A DNA stretch of 64,000 bases from the NCBI GenBank assembly GCA_031213475.1, contig JARUPZ010000005.1:6630988-6694987 (forward strand). Reading direction: 5' to 3'. The position numbers were made by a program, and so were the translations under genes. The notes under the pieces were generated by a model. That model was not told the origin of the DNA, did no database searches, and saw nothing but the letters and a program-made list of their open reading frames with translations. Positions 33,370 through 43,300 of the stretch are shown here, one piece after another. The stretch is from Nereocystis luetkeana. Lineage: Eukaryota; Sar; Phaeophyceae; Laminariales; Laminariaceae. Every line of letters begins with the position of its first letter. Position 1 is the stretch's first letter.

Positions 33370-34734
33370 TGCTGTTGCTGTGACGTTCGCTGTTCCTGCG
33401 CTTGCTGCTGCTGCGCCTGTGATGACAGGGTAAGCGCCGTTCTTTGCCGAACGCGCGCATCATGATCCACCAGCCTCTGGGCGGGGCTCAAGGGCAGGCG
33501 GCCGACATCGAGATCCAAGCCAAGGAGATCTTGTTCATCCGCTCCCTGCTCAACTCCTTCATGGCGGAGTACTGCGATCAGCCGATCGACAAGATCCAGG
33601 TAAGAGGGCATGCCAAAATACGATTAAGATGTACTTCTGTGGTTTGTGTTCTCAATTTTACTTTTTATTTCATTAAGGTGTTTTAAAGCGGTGTTCTTCG
33701 TTGAACCCTTTCTGTACTATGAATAGTATCCGGGTACGTGGTATTTATATGTTTTCATTGAGGGGGGTCGTTTGGCAATGATTGGCGATTTACCTTGCTG
33801 TTCATTTGGGGGGGGGTGTTACCGTGTATGTTGAGAGGCGTTCTACGATAGACGTTCACCCTAAGTTTTCTGAGGCTCCTCATGTAAGGAGGTCCATACC
33901 TCACCCAAAAACTCACTTCAGCAAAAATCAAATTGCATCGTGATGAATAATCCCGTGGCCCAAGCATGCACAAACGTCATTTTTCGAAACAAGATTGGCA
34001 TTCCGACGATTTTGGGCTAAGAAACCCCGTAGTTCAGAAGATGTTTTAGCAGAAATGTGCTACCTCCATATATCGTAGAACGCATCTTGAGGTGCTTCTT
34101 TGACATGTGTTGAGGTGAGGTGTTTCATTACTATAAATTGAGGCGTTTATTTAAGCTTTTACTTTGAGTATTGCGTATGTCGTCGATGGCGCTGTTGAGT
34201 GCAAACCCCAGCGAAGCGCCACCGGTACGACGAACAAGAGCCCCTCCCCTCTCCTCCCGACCCGACCCGACCCGAAGGGTGCATACATCACGATAGCCAT
34301 TCACGTCCTCCCTCCAACCCTTCCCACGCTCCCCGCGACAAGCTCGAGAGAGGAGAGGTATCGTTGCAAGCGCCAAACCGTGTGCTACTCGTATAGTGCT
34401 ATGCATTGTCCCCACGCTTGGCTTCGCGTCAATATGAGCAAGGCCTTTAGCACTGGCTTTTTTTTTCTCGATGCTTCGTGTACTTGCCGCAGACCCCCCC
34501 CACCCACCCCCTCCCCTTATCCTTACTCCCTTCTCCCCCCCCCCCCCTCCGTCCCTACCTCCCGCGTTTCTTGTCTTGTCTTATTTAACACGATTCCGAC
34601 AGGATGACTGCGACCGCGACTTCTTCATGACGCCCGAGGAAGCACTGGACTACGGCCTGATCGACGAGGTCGTCACGACTAAGACCAGCCACATCCCTAA
34701 GCCTGCGATGCCTAGCCTTGACGAAGTGTTGTAG
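25020..34734 (+). CDS. clpP: ATP-dependent Clp protease proteolytic subunit, plastid-addressed
   Basis: Seven exons: 25020-~25175, 28738-28808, 29926-30046, 30713-30853, 31957-32037, 33429-33599, 34603-34734, giving roughly 290 residues. ClpP forms the barrel protease fed by Hsp100 ATPases. The catalytic Ser lies in [12 protein letters not shown], His in [13 protein letters not shown] and Asp in [18 protein letters not shown], so the triad is complete. [20 protein letters not shown] is the usual signature. Exon 1 carries a signal-like segment ([17 protein letters not shown]) with Phe at the likely cleavage site and a basic/Ser stretch ending [11 protein letters not shown]: a bipartite plastid address. 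Exon 2 ([14 protein letters not shown]) links it to the mature part and fits in phase on both sides (0 and 2). The exon 1 donor is uncertain: AAG|GCGAGT (a GC-AG intron) or a GT a few bases later, both phase 0. Other introns are GT-AG. Two partial exon copies lie nearby (31020-31085, 34879-34945). Confidence 0.93.
25667..25742. repeat. Cluster of ACCAGGTA/TACCTGGTA words in clpP intron 1
   Basis: At least five overlapping copies of TACCTGGTA or its complement, some sharing TA (CTACCTGGTACCTGGTACCTGG). This is the densest cluster of a nonamer found across the window. The rest of intron 1 (25.2-28.7 kb) has (CTG)-rich stretches near 25910-25960, several TATTAATA words and no exon other than 28738-28808. 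Confidence 0.8.
26935..27065. other. tRNA-like fragment, minus strand
   Basis: On minus the segment has a perfect T-arm-like hairpin (GTGGG-TTCAACT-CCCAC) and an acceptor-like pairing of GGGTAGG with ACTACCT. No anticodon arm with a 7-base loop can be drawn and the D arm is poor. It is probably a tRNA pseudogene or a tRNA-derived repeat. Confidence 0.3.
28196..28301. mobile_element. Hairpin MITE, family A
   Basis: The left end is slightly altered (GTACGGGGGACCATA) and the right end is CTATGGTCCCCCGTAA. The centre contains ACTATTAATATTTGG. It lies in clpP intron 1. Confidence 0.85.
28684..29030. repeat. C-run, G-run and (GGT)n low-complexity block
   Basis: A C run of ~20 (28687-28708) lies just upstream of clpP exon 2 and may act as its pyrimidine tract. 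Downstream of the exon come (GGT)n arrays and a G run of about 25 (28935-28960). The long proline/threonine and glycine frames in both strands are compositional. Confidence 0.85.
30128..30182 (+). mobile_element. Family B 3' end, plus orientation
   Basis: CACGACTACAGCCATGCAT, then ATCGAGTACATATCTCCTATC, AAGTAC and a C run of about 16. Only the 3' end is present. Confidence 0.8.
30283..30325 (+). mobile_element. Family B 3' end, variant tail
   Basis: TGGTCATACGACTACGGTCA, then TGCATGATAATGAGTACCCCG. The ending ATGAGTACCCC is the same as the 3' end of the LINE at 4722. A further short copy with GGCCATGCATGACATGAGCG and a C run lies at about 30605-30652. Confidence 0.7.
31020..31085 (+). pseudogene. 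Partial copy of the clpP exon 4 end, inside intron 4
   Basis: GTGGGCATGGCCATCTACGA, then CGCCGCTCAG, then a GT donor, repeats the end of exon 4 (GCGGGCATGGCGATCTACGA) and continues into a similar intron start rich in GGCAGGCAG. It keeps the reading frame ([11 protein letters not shown]) but has no acceptor, so it is not expected to be spliced in. Confidence 0.8.
31290..31394. mobile_element. Hairpin MITE, family A
   Basis: TTACGGGGGACCATAG to ATGGTCCCCCGGAA, flanked by TA, in clpP intron 4. Confidence 0.9.
32564..32590. other. MITE empty site with TTAA scar
   Basis: AGCAGCCCTA-TTAA-TAGTCTGTT is immediately followed by a second copy of the same flanks, AGCAGCCCTA and TAGTCTGTT, which embraces the filled MITE at 32596-32819. 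The empty copy keeps TTAA between the duplicated TA pairs. Confidence 0.8.
32596..32819. mobile_element. Family A MITE carrying a second family A MITE
   Basis: The outer element has ends at 32596 and 32819. A complete inner copy at 32645-32749 is inserted at the TA of AAACCTATA. Directly after the inner copy the outer one also contains GGTACCAGGTATA, absent from other copies. It lies in clpP intron 5. Confidence 0.9.
33288..33420. repeat. (CTG)n array at the end of clpP intron 5
   Basis: CTG/TTG triplets run to within about ten bases of the acceptor at 33428. Long glutamine or cysteine frames here are shadows. Confidence 0.9.
33839..34082. mobile_element. Family D element, copy 5
   Basis: CGTTCTACGATAGACGTTC to CATATATCGTAGAACG; the interior is in the same order as copy 2. 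It lies in clpP intron 6. Confidence 0.85.
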
Positions 34735-35150
34735 GCTATAGGGGGTACAGAGAGAGAGGCAGAGACAGTGTCAGGGAGAGAAGGGGGAGGGGGGGGAGAG
34801 GGAGACAGACAGAGGGGGGGAGAGAGAGAAAACGACCTTGTAGGAGCGCGGTTGGGGGGGGGGGGGGGTTCTGGCGAAGCAAACCAATCACATCCGGAAG
34901 ACTGCGATGCTTGGCCGTGATGCGGTGTGGTAGACTATGGGCAAAGGGAAGGAAAGACGGCTTGTAGGGGCGTGGTGTCGGTTTCGCTTGGGCCATACGT
35001 GGTCGCGATTTGTATGCGCACCGGTCGGCGGGTAACGAGAGCACACCTTCTATCGCTTACGGATGTTATGTGTACCTTCCCCCCTACCCCCCCCCCCTCC
35101 CCCATCACCCCATTTTACTTCTTGAAGAGGGGTGAGGCTCGGAAGTGAAA
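34735..35150. repeat. Tandem duplication of the clpP 3' end
   Basis: A segment at about 34879-34945 repeats the end of the last exon and its stop region (34680-34745): CCAATCACATCC for CCAGCCACATCC and ACTGCGATGCTTGGCC for CCTGCGATGCCTAGCC. The following GACCTTGTAGGAGCG and GGCTTGTAGGGGCG also pair up about 125 bases apart. (GA)-rich filler and a G run lie between. The copy is past the stop codon, so it is 3' UTR or spacer. Confidence 0.75.
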
Positions 35151-37361
35151 CCGCTCGCTCTCTGTGATCAGTTGGGTTTTTCGCCTTGTGGGTTTTTGAC
35201 GAGCCCAGGTTTTTGAAACAGGGAACCATTTTTGGAAAAGGTGAACCAGTTTGAACGGGACGCCAGCAAATAAAGCGAAGATTTGGTACTACATGATAAT
35301 GCGTTCTTCTGCCAGCGGGCTACAGCGGGAGTTCGGAGATTTTTTTCTACCGACCGAGGCGTGTTTGCCACTTGAAATCTGGGTTCTTGTTTTTTTTTCT
35401 TTCCTCGTAGGAGCGACTGCCAACGACGACGGGCGCTTGCATGTCTGCCATGCATGCGTGATGCGTGTTGTAATCTCGGCGGGTGAATTGGGTTGGCCAT
35501 CGCTCACTTTTGTTCTCGCTTGGTAGCTGCTGTGATGGGAGTATGCCCCAGGAGGCTTTTTTTTGCCTCTGGGGGGGAAGGGGGCTGCTGTTGGATATGC
35601 GGACGTGGGGAAAATTAAAACATGATACGACCAGCACAAACTATCCATGGGCGAAATTTCACACTTTTTCCTCATGAACGGCCTGCTGCGACTATGGAAA
35701 ATGGAAACCGATCCACGTGTCGTCCTCTGAGACCCACCAGCAACGAATCGTGGATGGAGTGACCGCGTCCTCCCTCCCCGCCCTTCTCTGGCGCAGAAAC
35801 ATGCTGGAAAATTTGTTTTGTTTGTTTGTTTGCCGTATAGGGAGTTAGCGGAAACAAAGAATGGCAACAGACTTGGCATATCAGCACGGCGGTGACGGTG
35901 GTCCTCGTTTGATCCTTGCACATACCTGGTAGTATGTAATGACAGTAGGGCTACTGAGAAGTTAGGGAAGGGAGAAGGTTTCGGACTCACGGCGTCGTGG
36001 CGTCAGATGTCCACACGCGGGGAAAGTATAGTATGGTGGATCACACCGATAACGACTCCACACACATCCACGTGGCTCGTAAAACTTTGGTGTTGGTTGT
36101 AACAGCATAGCAGGGGCGCTATATACAGGCACACAACAACAATAATACATACCCTCGTGCTTTCGCTACCGATCTGAACTTTGTTTCGACGTGATACAAA
36201 AATAGTTGTTGGGGGCCTAAATGAAGGCTCTGCGAGTGCGAGGAGTGTAACATGCCAGTGTTTTTGCATGCCAGCCTTATCTTTATACTATTAATACATT
36301 AACTGCACGTAGAAACTACTACCTGGTACTGTTTTCAAGTACGAATTGTTACCTGATAAATCAGGATACGTATGTACGTAACTATGGGTTCAGTCGTCAG
36401 TGAAGTATAAAGTGGTGACAATGGGGTCGCGAGTTTGTTGTCATGACGATACGACACAACTATCTACAGCAGTACCAGGCATCTATTAATATCTATCTGT
36501 CGTCCACCGCACGTACGTACGTAGTTTATTTCAAACCCCTTTGGAACTACTACATCAGTTCAGTCCCGTCCCGTACACCCACCCACGTTCCGGGGCCAGA
36601 CTGCTTGGAATCCATTGGCTCCCAACACTTGAAAAGCAAAAGTACAGAATGTTCAGTTGCTCACCGGGTGGGTGGGTGCGTGGGTGGGTAGGTGCCCCCC
36701 CCCCCCCCCGAGACGAAGATGCATCGGTTGCATCTCAATTCCCCATCGATCCACACCCCGTTGATATTACACAAACTAATAATAATGGTACCCGCTGTAG
36801 AGCACGCAAGGTAACACCCCGGGACGAATTCCCAAGCTGATTTTCTCGACAACGGGTTGAAGGGTTAAGAAGAGTACAAACAAGCGCCTACGACGGTACC
36901 GATGCGGCTATATTTTGTACGAGGAAACATCTTGTCGAACAAAATCTTTCCTCCGCCCCCATTTTCCTTGCATTTTTGCCCCTGCTTTTTTTTTCAACAC
37001 AACCATGTGAGTGGGAAATTTATCCCTGCGGGTGCGTTGTCTGGTGGGCAATATTGCGCAGCGACACCGGACACCGGACAACAGACACAAGCAGTGACAA
37101 CGGCACAGACTGCAGCTTTGGTCGAACCCTTCTGTGTTCGTATCAAGTTTGTCGTTTGTTCCTGCCCGAACAGAATCCAAACCTGTAGTCTCCACTGTCC
37201 AACCAGCCCGAAAGAGACGAAAACAGAAAAACCGGTGCCCCGGTGCAAAAACGCCTTGACAATTCCAAGAAAAAAATGTCATTTCCTTTTTTTTTCCAGC
37301 AGCATTTTCCAGATTACTCGTGCGCGAGGGACTGCCGTACCACGGTGCCTATCTTGTACGG
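35151..37361. other. Spacer between clpP and the DGD synthase gene
   Basis: No gene is supported. A short minus-strand segment at about 36260-36150 (PSFRPPTTIFVSRRNKVQIG) ends at a GTATGT donor, but no partner exon was found. A C run lies at 36694-36708, with TATTAATA words near 36283 and 36484. Confidence 0.4.
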
Positions 37362-40300
37362 ATGAAGCCTCCGATGGCAGTATCATCGGCCGTGGTGGCC
37401 ACGGTGGGGATCGTGTTGGTAGGACTGGCGGTTACCACGGAGAACGTGCGCGCTTTCGTGGTTTCTGGCGGCTGTCAACCGATTTGCGCCGCCTCGCCCT
37501 TCGTGCGTGGTGGGACGCTAAGGTTAGTGGACTGACTTGACGAGGCCAAACAACCGCGGCTATCCTGTCTCCTGTCGTCCCCGGGTATACGCTAGGACAG
37601 TTGCATCTTCGCCGCGAGGAAGTGCTTTACGCGCTCTAGGGGAAGCCTCCTGTGGTGGCCTACGTGTCTTGCTTGGGGATACACCGGCCGCTGGTGCCAT
37701 GCACCGTGCACCTCATGTGTCGCCGGTCTTCTCGTGATGTTTGAACTGCTCGCGTTCTGCTTTCAGTGAACAGTGAAGTTGTGTTGGAAAAAAATAATGT
37801 CCGGGGGTCAGGCGGGGAGGCTTGCTTGTTTCCGTGTGGGATGAGCGTCCATGGCCGCGCGGCCGTCTACAGACCAAGCTTCTGCTCGGCGGATGCACTC
37901 ACTTCTGCCCTTCCTAGGGAGAGAGACATACAGAAAGAGAGAAAGAGAGAGAAGTAACTGTTGGGGGGGGGGGGGAACCGGGGAAGAAGCGGGACAGATT
38001 TTTTTTGCCGAAAACAAATTCCGAATGGGCGCATCTTCAACCCACCGGTACAAATTTATCCCCGGGAGCAGCAACATTGTTGCTCCCCACCGCTGACTGC
38101 TGTTGTACTTGCACTCGCAGCCCGCGCTCGGCTTGCAACAGCCACAGCAGAGTTCCGCAAGGTCAAGGATGATGAAAACCTCTATATTGTTGTGATACAT
38201 CTTTTGTTGTGGGGCTTCAATTGCGACGCTGCCACGCAGCCACGTGCACCGCTTGTGGTTGCGGGCTATGTACTGCTGTCTGTATCTTCGACCTGTGACC
38301 GCCGTGCACTATTTTTGTTCTCCCATGGGCGCGTGCACCAAGTGCCGCCACTGGCGCGAGTCGATTATCAGGGCCTTTCAGGGTTCGAGGTACACACCAG
38401 ATATATACAGCAATTCGAGCAGATATTGGGCACACGATTACACTCGATGCTCGATCGGGAAAACACGCTTGACACTCGTACAGCAGTACACACACGACGG
38501 TTTTCAACCGTTTTAGCTTCGTCATTTTGCCGTTGAGGCCTGGTGATGCCTGATGCCCATATATACCAGGTATGCTTTAGTTTGGGGGGGGCCCGCTTGT
38601 TCATGTTGCCCCGTTCTGATTATGCCCGGCGGCTTCTTCGTGCACACTGCCTTGTCTTGTTTGCTGTCATTCGCGTGCACAACGGCGGTGTCGTTCGTAC
38701 CCGTAGGAGGAGGTTCGGGTAGCCGGCTATGTAGCGGAGCCGGACTCTTCTTTTTCTCGATGCTGCCGGCGACCCTAACCCTTCTGCCGCTGCTATCGGT
38801 GTTTGTACGAGATGCAGTTCTGCCGCTCTTTTTACTCCCTACTGCTGTATCGCATGCCGCGCTTGCCTTTTGTGCGGATCGAGAACTCCGAACTTGAAAA
38901 TACACACCTACAGCAGTAAATATGCGCCCTACCCAAACGTAAATCTGTAACAAGTAGTCTTATCATGTACAAATAATATACGCAAGCGAGCGGCCGCCGC
39001 TGACTTCCCCCCTCCCCTTCCCGCCCCCCCCTCCGCACCCCCTCCCCTCCGCCTTCGCCCCCATGCCGATCCCCTCTCGCGGACCCGCTTGGCGGGGGCC
39101 GTACTTTGTCATGCGCGACCCGCGCGCGCACCCACGCACTTCACGGCACACACAATCGAACCGAATCGCGTGAACCGAACCGAAAACCGAACCAAAATCG
39201 GACGAAACCGAACGACAAACCGAAAAACGAAACGGGCCTTGTCAACAAAACTCAATCACACACCAAATCGAACGACACTGCAAACGGACCCGGACCGCAC
39301 CGAACGAAACCTAAAATCAAACCGAACCAAACCGAACCAAACCGAATCGACGTAACCAAACTCGAATAACGAACCGGCAGCCGAACAGCCGGAGCGAATG
39401 TTCGGCCGAGAACCGGCTGCTTGAGGCAGTCCCGCGCCATGGCCACGATGGGACTCTGGCACAGCCGGCAGGGGGAGGAGGGGGGTAGGCGCGATGGTGG
39501 TGGGCAAGGGAAAAACGCCTTTGTTCGGGGCCCGGGGGGCAGGGGCGGCGGCGGCGACGCTGGCGGCGGAGCGGTTTTTCAATCTGCTCTAGAGGACGGC
39601 AAGGGGTCAATCAGGAGGTGGGGGAGCAGGCGGGAGTCGTTGAAGACGGTAGCTCGGCTTGCAGGAGGGGGAGGGGGGCGGGAAGGGGGAGCGGGGGGAG
39701 AGGGAGAAGAAGAAGCGGGAGAGGCGGCAGGGCAAGCGTGGGGAAAATCGAAGCCGGTCGGGGATAACGCCAACACCAACGATGACGACAACGACAACGA
39801 CAACGATATCGCCAACCACCACCACCAGCAACACCAGCAACAACACCACGACAAGAGTTTCGGGGCATTGGCGGACGGGGTGGAGTCTGGGGACAGAGCA
39901 TCATCGGTTGACGGCGGGTCTACTGCAAGGGTTGCTGTGGAGACGGCATCCGCCGCCGTCGGGGATGAAAGCCACGGGCCGTCGTTAGTGTCGCCAGTGT
40001 CGTCAGGCTCGTCGTCGTCGCCACCGGTGTCACCCACGCGCGAGAACTACGCGGACGTAGCCCGGCGGCGCATCAAGCGCGCTCGCGTCGCGCTCGAGGA
40101 GGCGCTGGACGAGCTGGGGAATTCGGCGGTAGACGAGCTGGGGCTCGCCCCGCCCGCCTACATGGACCTCGACCTTGGCCGGCCCTCTCCTGATCCGGTC
40201 GTGAGGGAGGATGGGGAGGAGGGGGGGGGGAAGGGGGGGGGGGAAGAGCGGTCGGGGTGGTTACGGCAGTTCAAGAAAGGTGAGGTGTGTCTAGAGGGAT

Positions 40301-43300
40301 TTTTGTTGTTGGATGTTTTCGCCTGTTCTTAGTCGGGCTTGTCTGTAGCGTGCCCCCCCCCCCCTCCCCCCCTCATGTCAACTGTGCTTGCTTGGTTTTC
40401 CTTTATCCACCCAGTCACCCACTCACGCTGTTGTCGTCGCTTTTGCTGGTGGTGTCGGTAGTGTGGAGCATGTAGCCATCATCCAAAGCCTGTCGACCAA
40501 ATCTGTTCGAGAAACGCCTTCAATGGTGTAACCATTTATCTGACCCCCCCCCCCCCCCCCCATTTGGGGTGGGAGGGTCTATGATCATGCGACTACGGCC
40601 ATGCATGACATGACATGAGCCCCCCCCCCCCTGCGCCCCCCTCCCCATATATGAACAAAAAAAAAACTCCGCGACAAAAAACTATTTTTTTAATTTACAG
40701 GGGCGATACAGTCCACCACCGACGAGATTCTGGCGGACCTTGGGTCGACGCTGGGAGACGCGGTGGAGGAGAGGATGGAGACGGTGGGGGAGGGCGTCAT
40801 GGCGCTGGACGATCGCGTGGAGAGCGCTAAGATCTCCGTGGGCGAGGGCGTCGCTGCGTTTGACGACCGGGTGGGGCGAGCGCGGGCCTCGGTGGAGACC
40901 GCCCTCAACGAGCTGGTAAGATCAGGGGGGTGAGGGGTCTGGGGAGGAGGGGGGTAAAGGGGTTGGGGGGGGGTGGGAGGGCGGGAGGGTGTTGGGTGTG
41001 GGGGGGAGGGGGGTGCACTCATTATCATGCATGACCGCAATCGTATGACCATAGACCCTCGCATCCCCACGATGCCGGAACGGAGTACGTCGGGTTTTCA
41101 CCGACCAGGCAGACATTTCTTGCACCAAGCGCGAAGTGAAACGTGAGGTGTTCGGCGAGCCGCATGAAGGGTGGGCTGCATCCTACTAAGTAACCGCTGG
41201 TGAGGCGGGCTTGCACATGGATGGCAGCGTCAATGTATTGATGGCGGTGCGAGGGGGAGATGTACTCGATATCATGCATGGCCGGGAGGGGGCGGGTACT
41301 CATTTGTGGGTTGCCTTAGTCATTTGACCATTGACCACGCATCCCTTTCGAGACAGAGCGCTGCTCCTACTCCTAATAGAGATACCTCCTACTCGTAATA
41401 GAGATACCTCCAACAGTTGGGCCTTCGTTACGTTGTTTCCATACCAGGTATAATATACAGAGGTTTTTTTCGTTTTGCTCTTATTATCCCCTTCCTGTTT
41501 CACCGCCTGTGGCCACCATCGATCTCCTAGGATGGCGATCGTTTTCTCATTATTCTATCTAGTTCAGCAAACTTCTCCATGCCACATTACTCTAATCGAT
41601 TCACTCCTCTACCGCATCCCGTTCTTCCTTGTACAATTCACATTCTCCCACTATGTAAGTTGTACTCTCATACCACTGGTATGGTTTTGCCCCAAGGGCA
41701 CACCTGTGCGTCTACTTCCTCCTCCTCCCGGCTACTGGTACACCTCTTTCTTCTTTCTGGTGGGTCCAGGTCCCCTACACGATTTCGCAGTTCCAGCGGT
41801 TTTGCGAAGTCCATTGGGCCGTGCAACTACGTTTCCATTCTTACCGTTTATCGTAACCCCCCCGTATATCTCCCGAGTGTTTTATCGTCTTTCACCTTGT
41901 TTCTTAGCGCTACACAGCCTTTCCCTGGCTGGTTTCTATGGTTTCTTTTTCTTCTTCCCTTGTATTCCCCAAAGTTTTCTATGGACAGGATGTCTTTTTG
42001 GTTTGGTTTGGTTTGGGGGGGGGCAGGGGGGGGCTTGTGGTCCACTACGTTAGCGACTTTAGCATTGTTTGGGGCTGCGTCCGCCCGCCTCCCCCGATGC
42101 CCGCTTTTATTTGTTGTTTTCGTTTTTTTTCCCCGTCATTACCCCTCTAAAACACGAACACAATTAACACGAAAACGTGCACACCCATACACACGACGGT
42201 GGCGGCGCCGGCGGTGACAGGGTCTTGCTGTGCTCTCGGACTCGGCGACAGACGAAGATGGTCTTGGAGAAGAGCTGGAGGGGAGGGGCGGGGGCGGGCG
42301 CTGGGGGGTGGGAAAGTCGGTCGCGGCGGCGGCGGCGCGGCGGTGGCGGCTGCCCGACCGGTTGCGCCCCCCGAGTGCCGGAGAACTCGTGAGTTTTTTG
42401 TTTTCGTTTTCGTTTTCGTTTTCGTTTTTTTTTTTTTGTGGAAGGTTTGGGTGAGAGAGTGACGTGTGATGTGTGATGTGTGATGTTTTTAACCTTTTTT
42501 TTGCAGAAAAAAAGGACGCAGGAAGCGAAAAAGGGAGTTTTTGTTTGTTTGTTTGTTTCTTTTTTTGTTTTTATGGGTTTGGTTTGTCATCTGTGGTTCC
42601 TGGCGACCATGCGTGTGTTTTTTAATGCACCTCGATGTATGTGTGTTGTTTTTAGCAGTGTTCGAGACGAACGACAGCTTCGACAAAATTAATTGAAAAT
42701 AGTATAAAGCCTTACCAGTATAACATTACCCCTAGAACAACCCTATCTCCGATTGCCCGGTATACTCTGATGCAGTTCTGTTATTTTCGTGTTGGTTTTT
42801 GTGACGTGCTTTCGTAGATAAGTACCGTGCGTTGTTAGCGGAGTGTACTTTTTCAGGCAGGCTTGGATGCATGTTGTCGTGGCTTCGAGGGTGGTCCGTT
42901 CGATTCCGTCTGGCGATGTTGTTGCAGCTGGTGGTGGTGGTGGTGGTGGTGGTGGTGGTGGTGGTGGTGTGTTTGTGCCTTCGCGTGGTTCGGCGTGAGG
43001 GCATGTGTGTATCTGCGTGTCTGCTTTGTTTCTCTGCGTAGATAATTCATGTACTGTATCCACACCTGGTATACGTGGGCATTTGCGTGTGTGTTCGTGG
43101 GCGTGCTTACATCCCTTCGGGACTTTCGAGGGGACGATTGAAAAACATGATACGTTTTTGGTCATAGCAACCGTCTAGCAGCGACCATGCGGCGCCCACG
43201 TCTCGTACAACTCCTTGCATTGTATATGGCACTATGACCGTAAATACAAGGACCGCTTGGTATGCATATTAGGGTCTAAACATGACCTACTGCAGTATAT

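Noticed and set aside
33060-33611. Poly-glutamine protein on minus
   Set aside because: It is the antisense of a clpP exon plus the CTG array.
35289-35990. Minus-strand frame of 233 codons
   Set aside because: No domain, biased composition and no splice partners; probably chance.
39155-39390. Telomere-like array
   Set aside because: The words are irregular AACCG variants, not a regular telomeric repeat, and lie between genes.
42743-43165. His/Thr/Pro-rich frames
   Set aside because: Caused by a (GGT)n array in the DGD gene intron.
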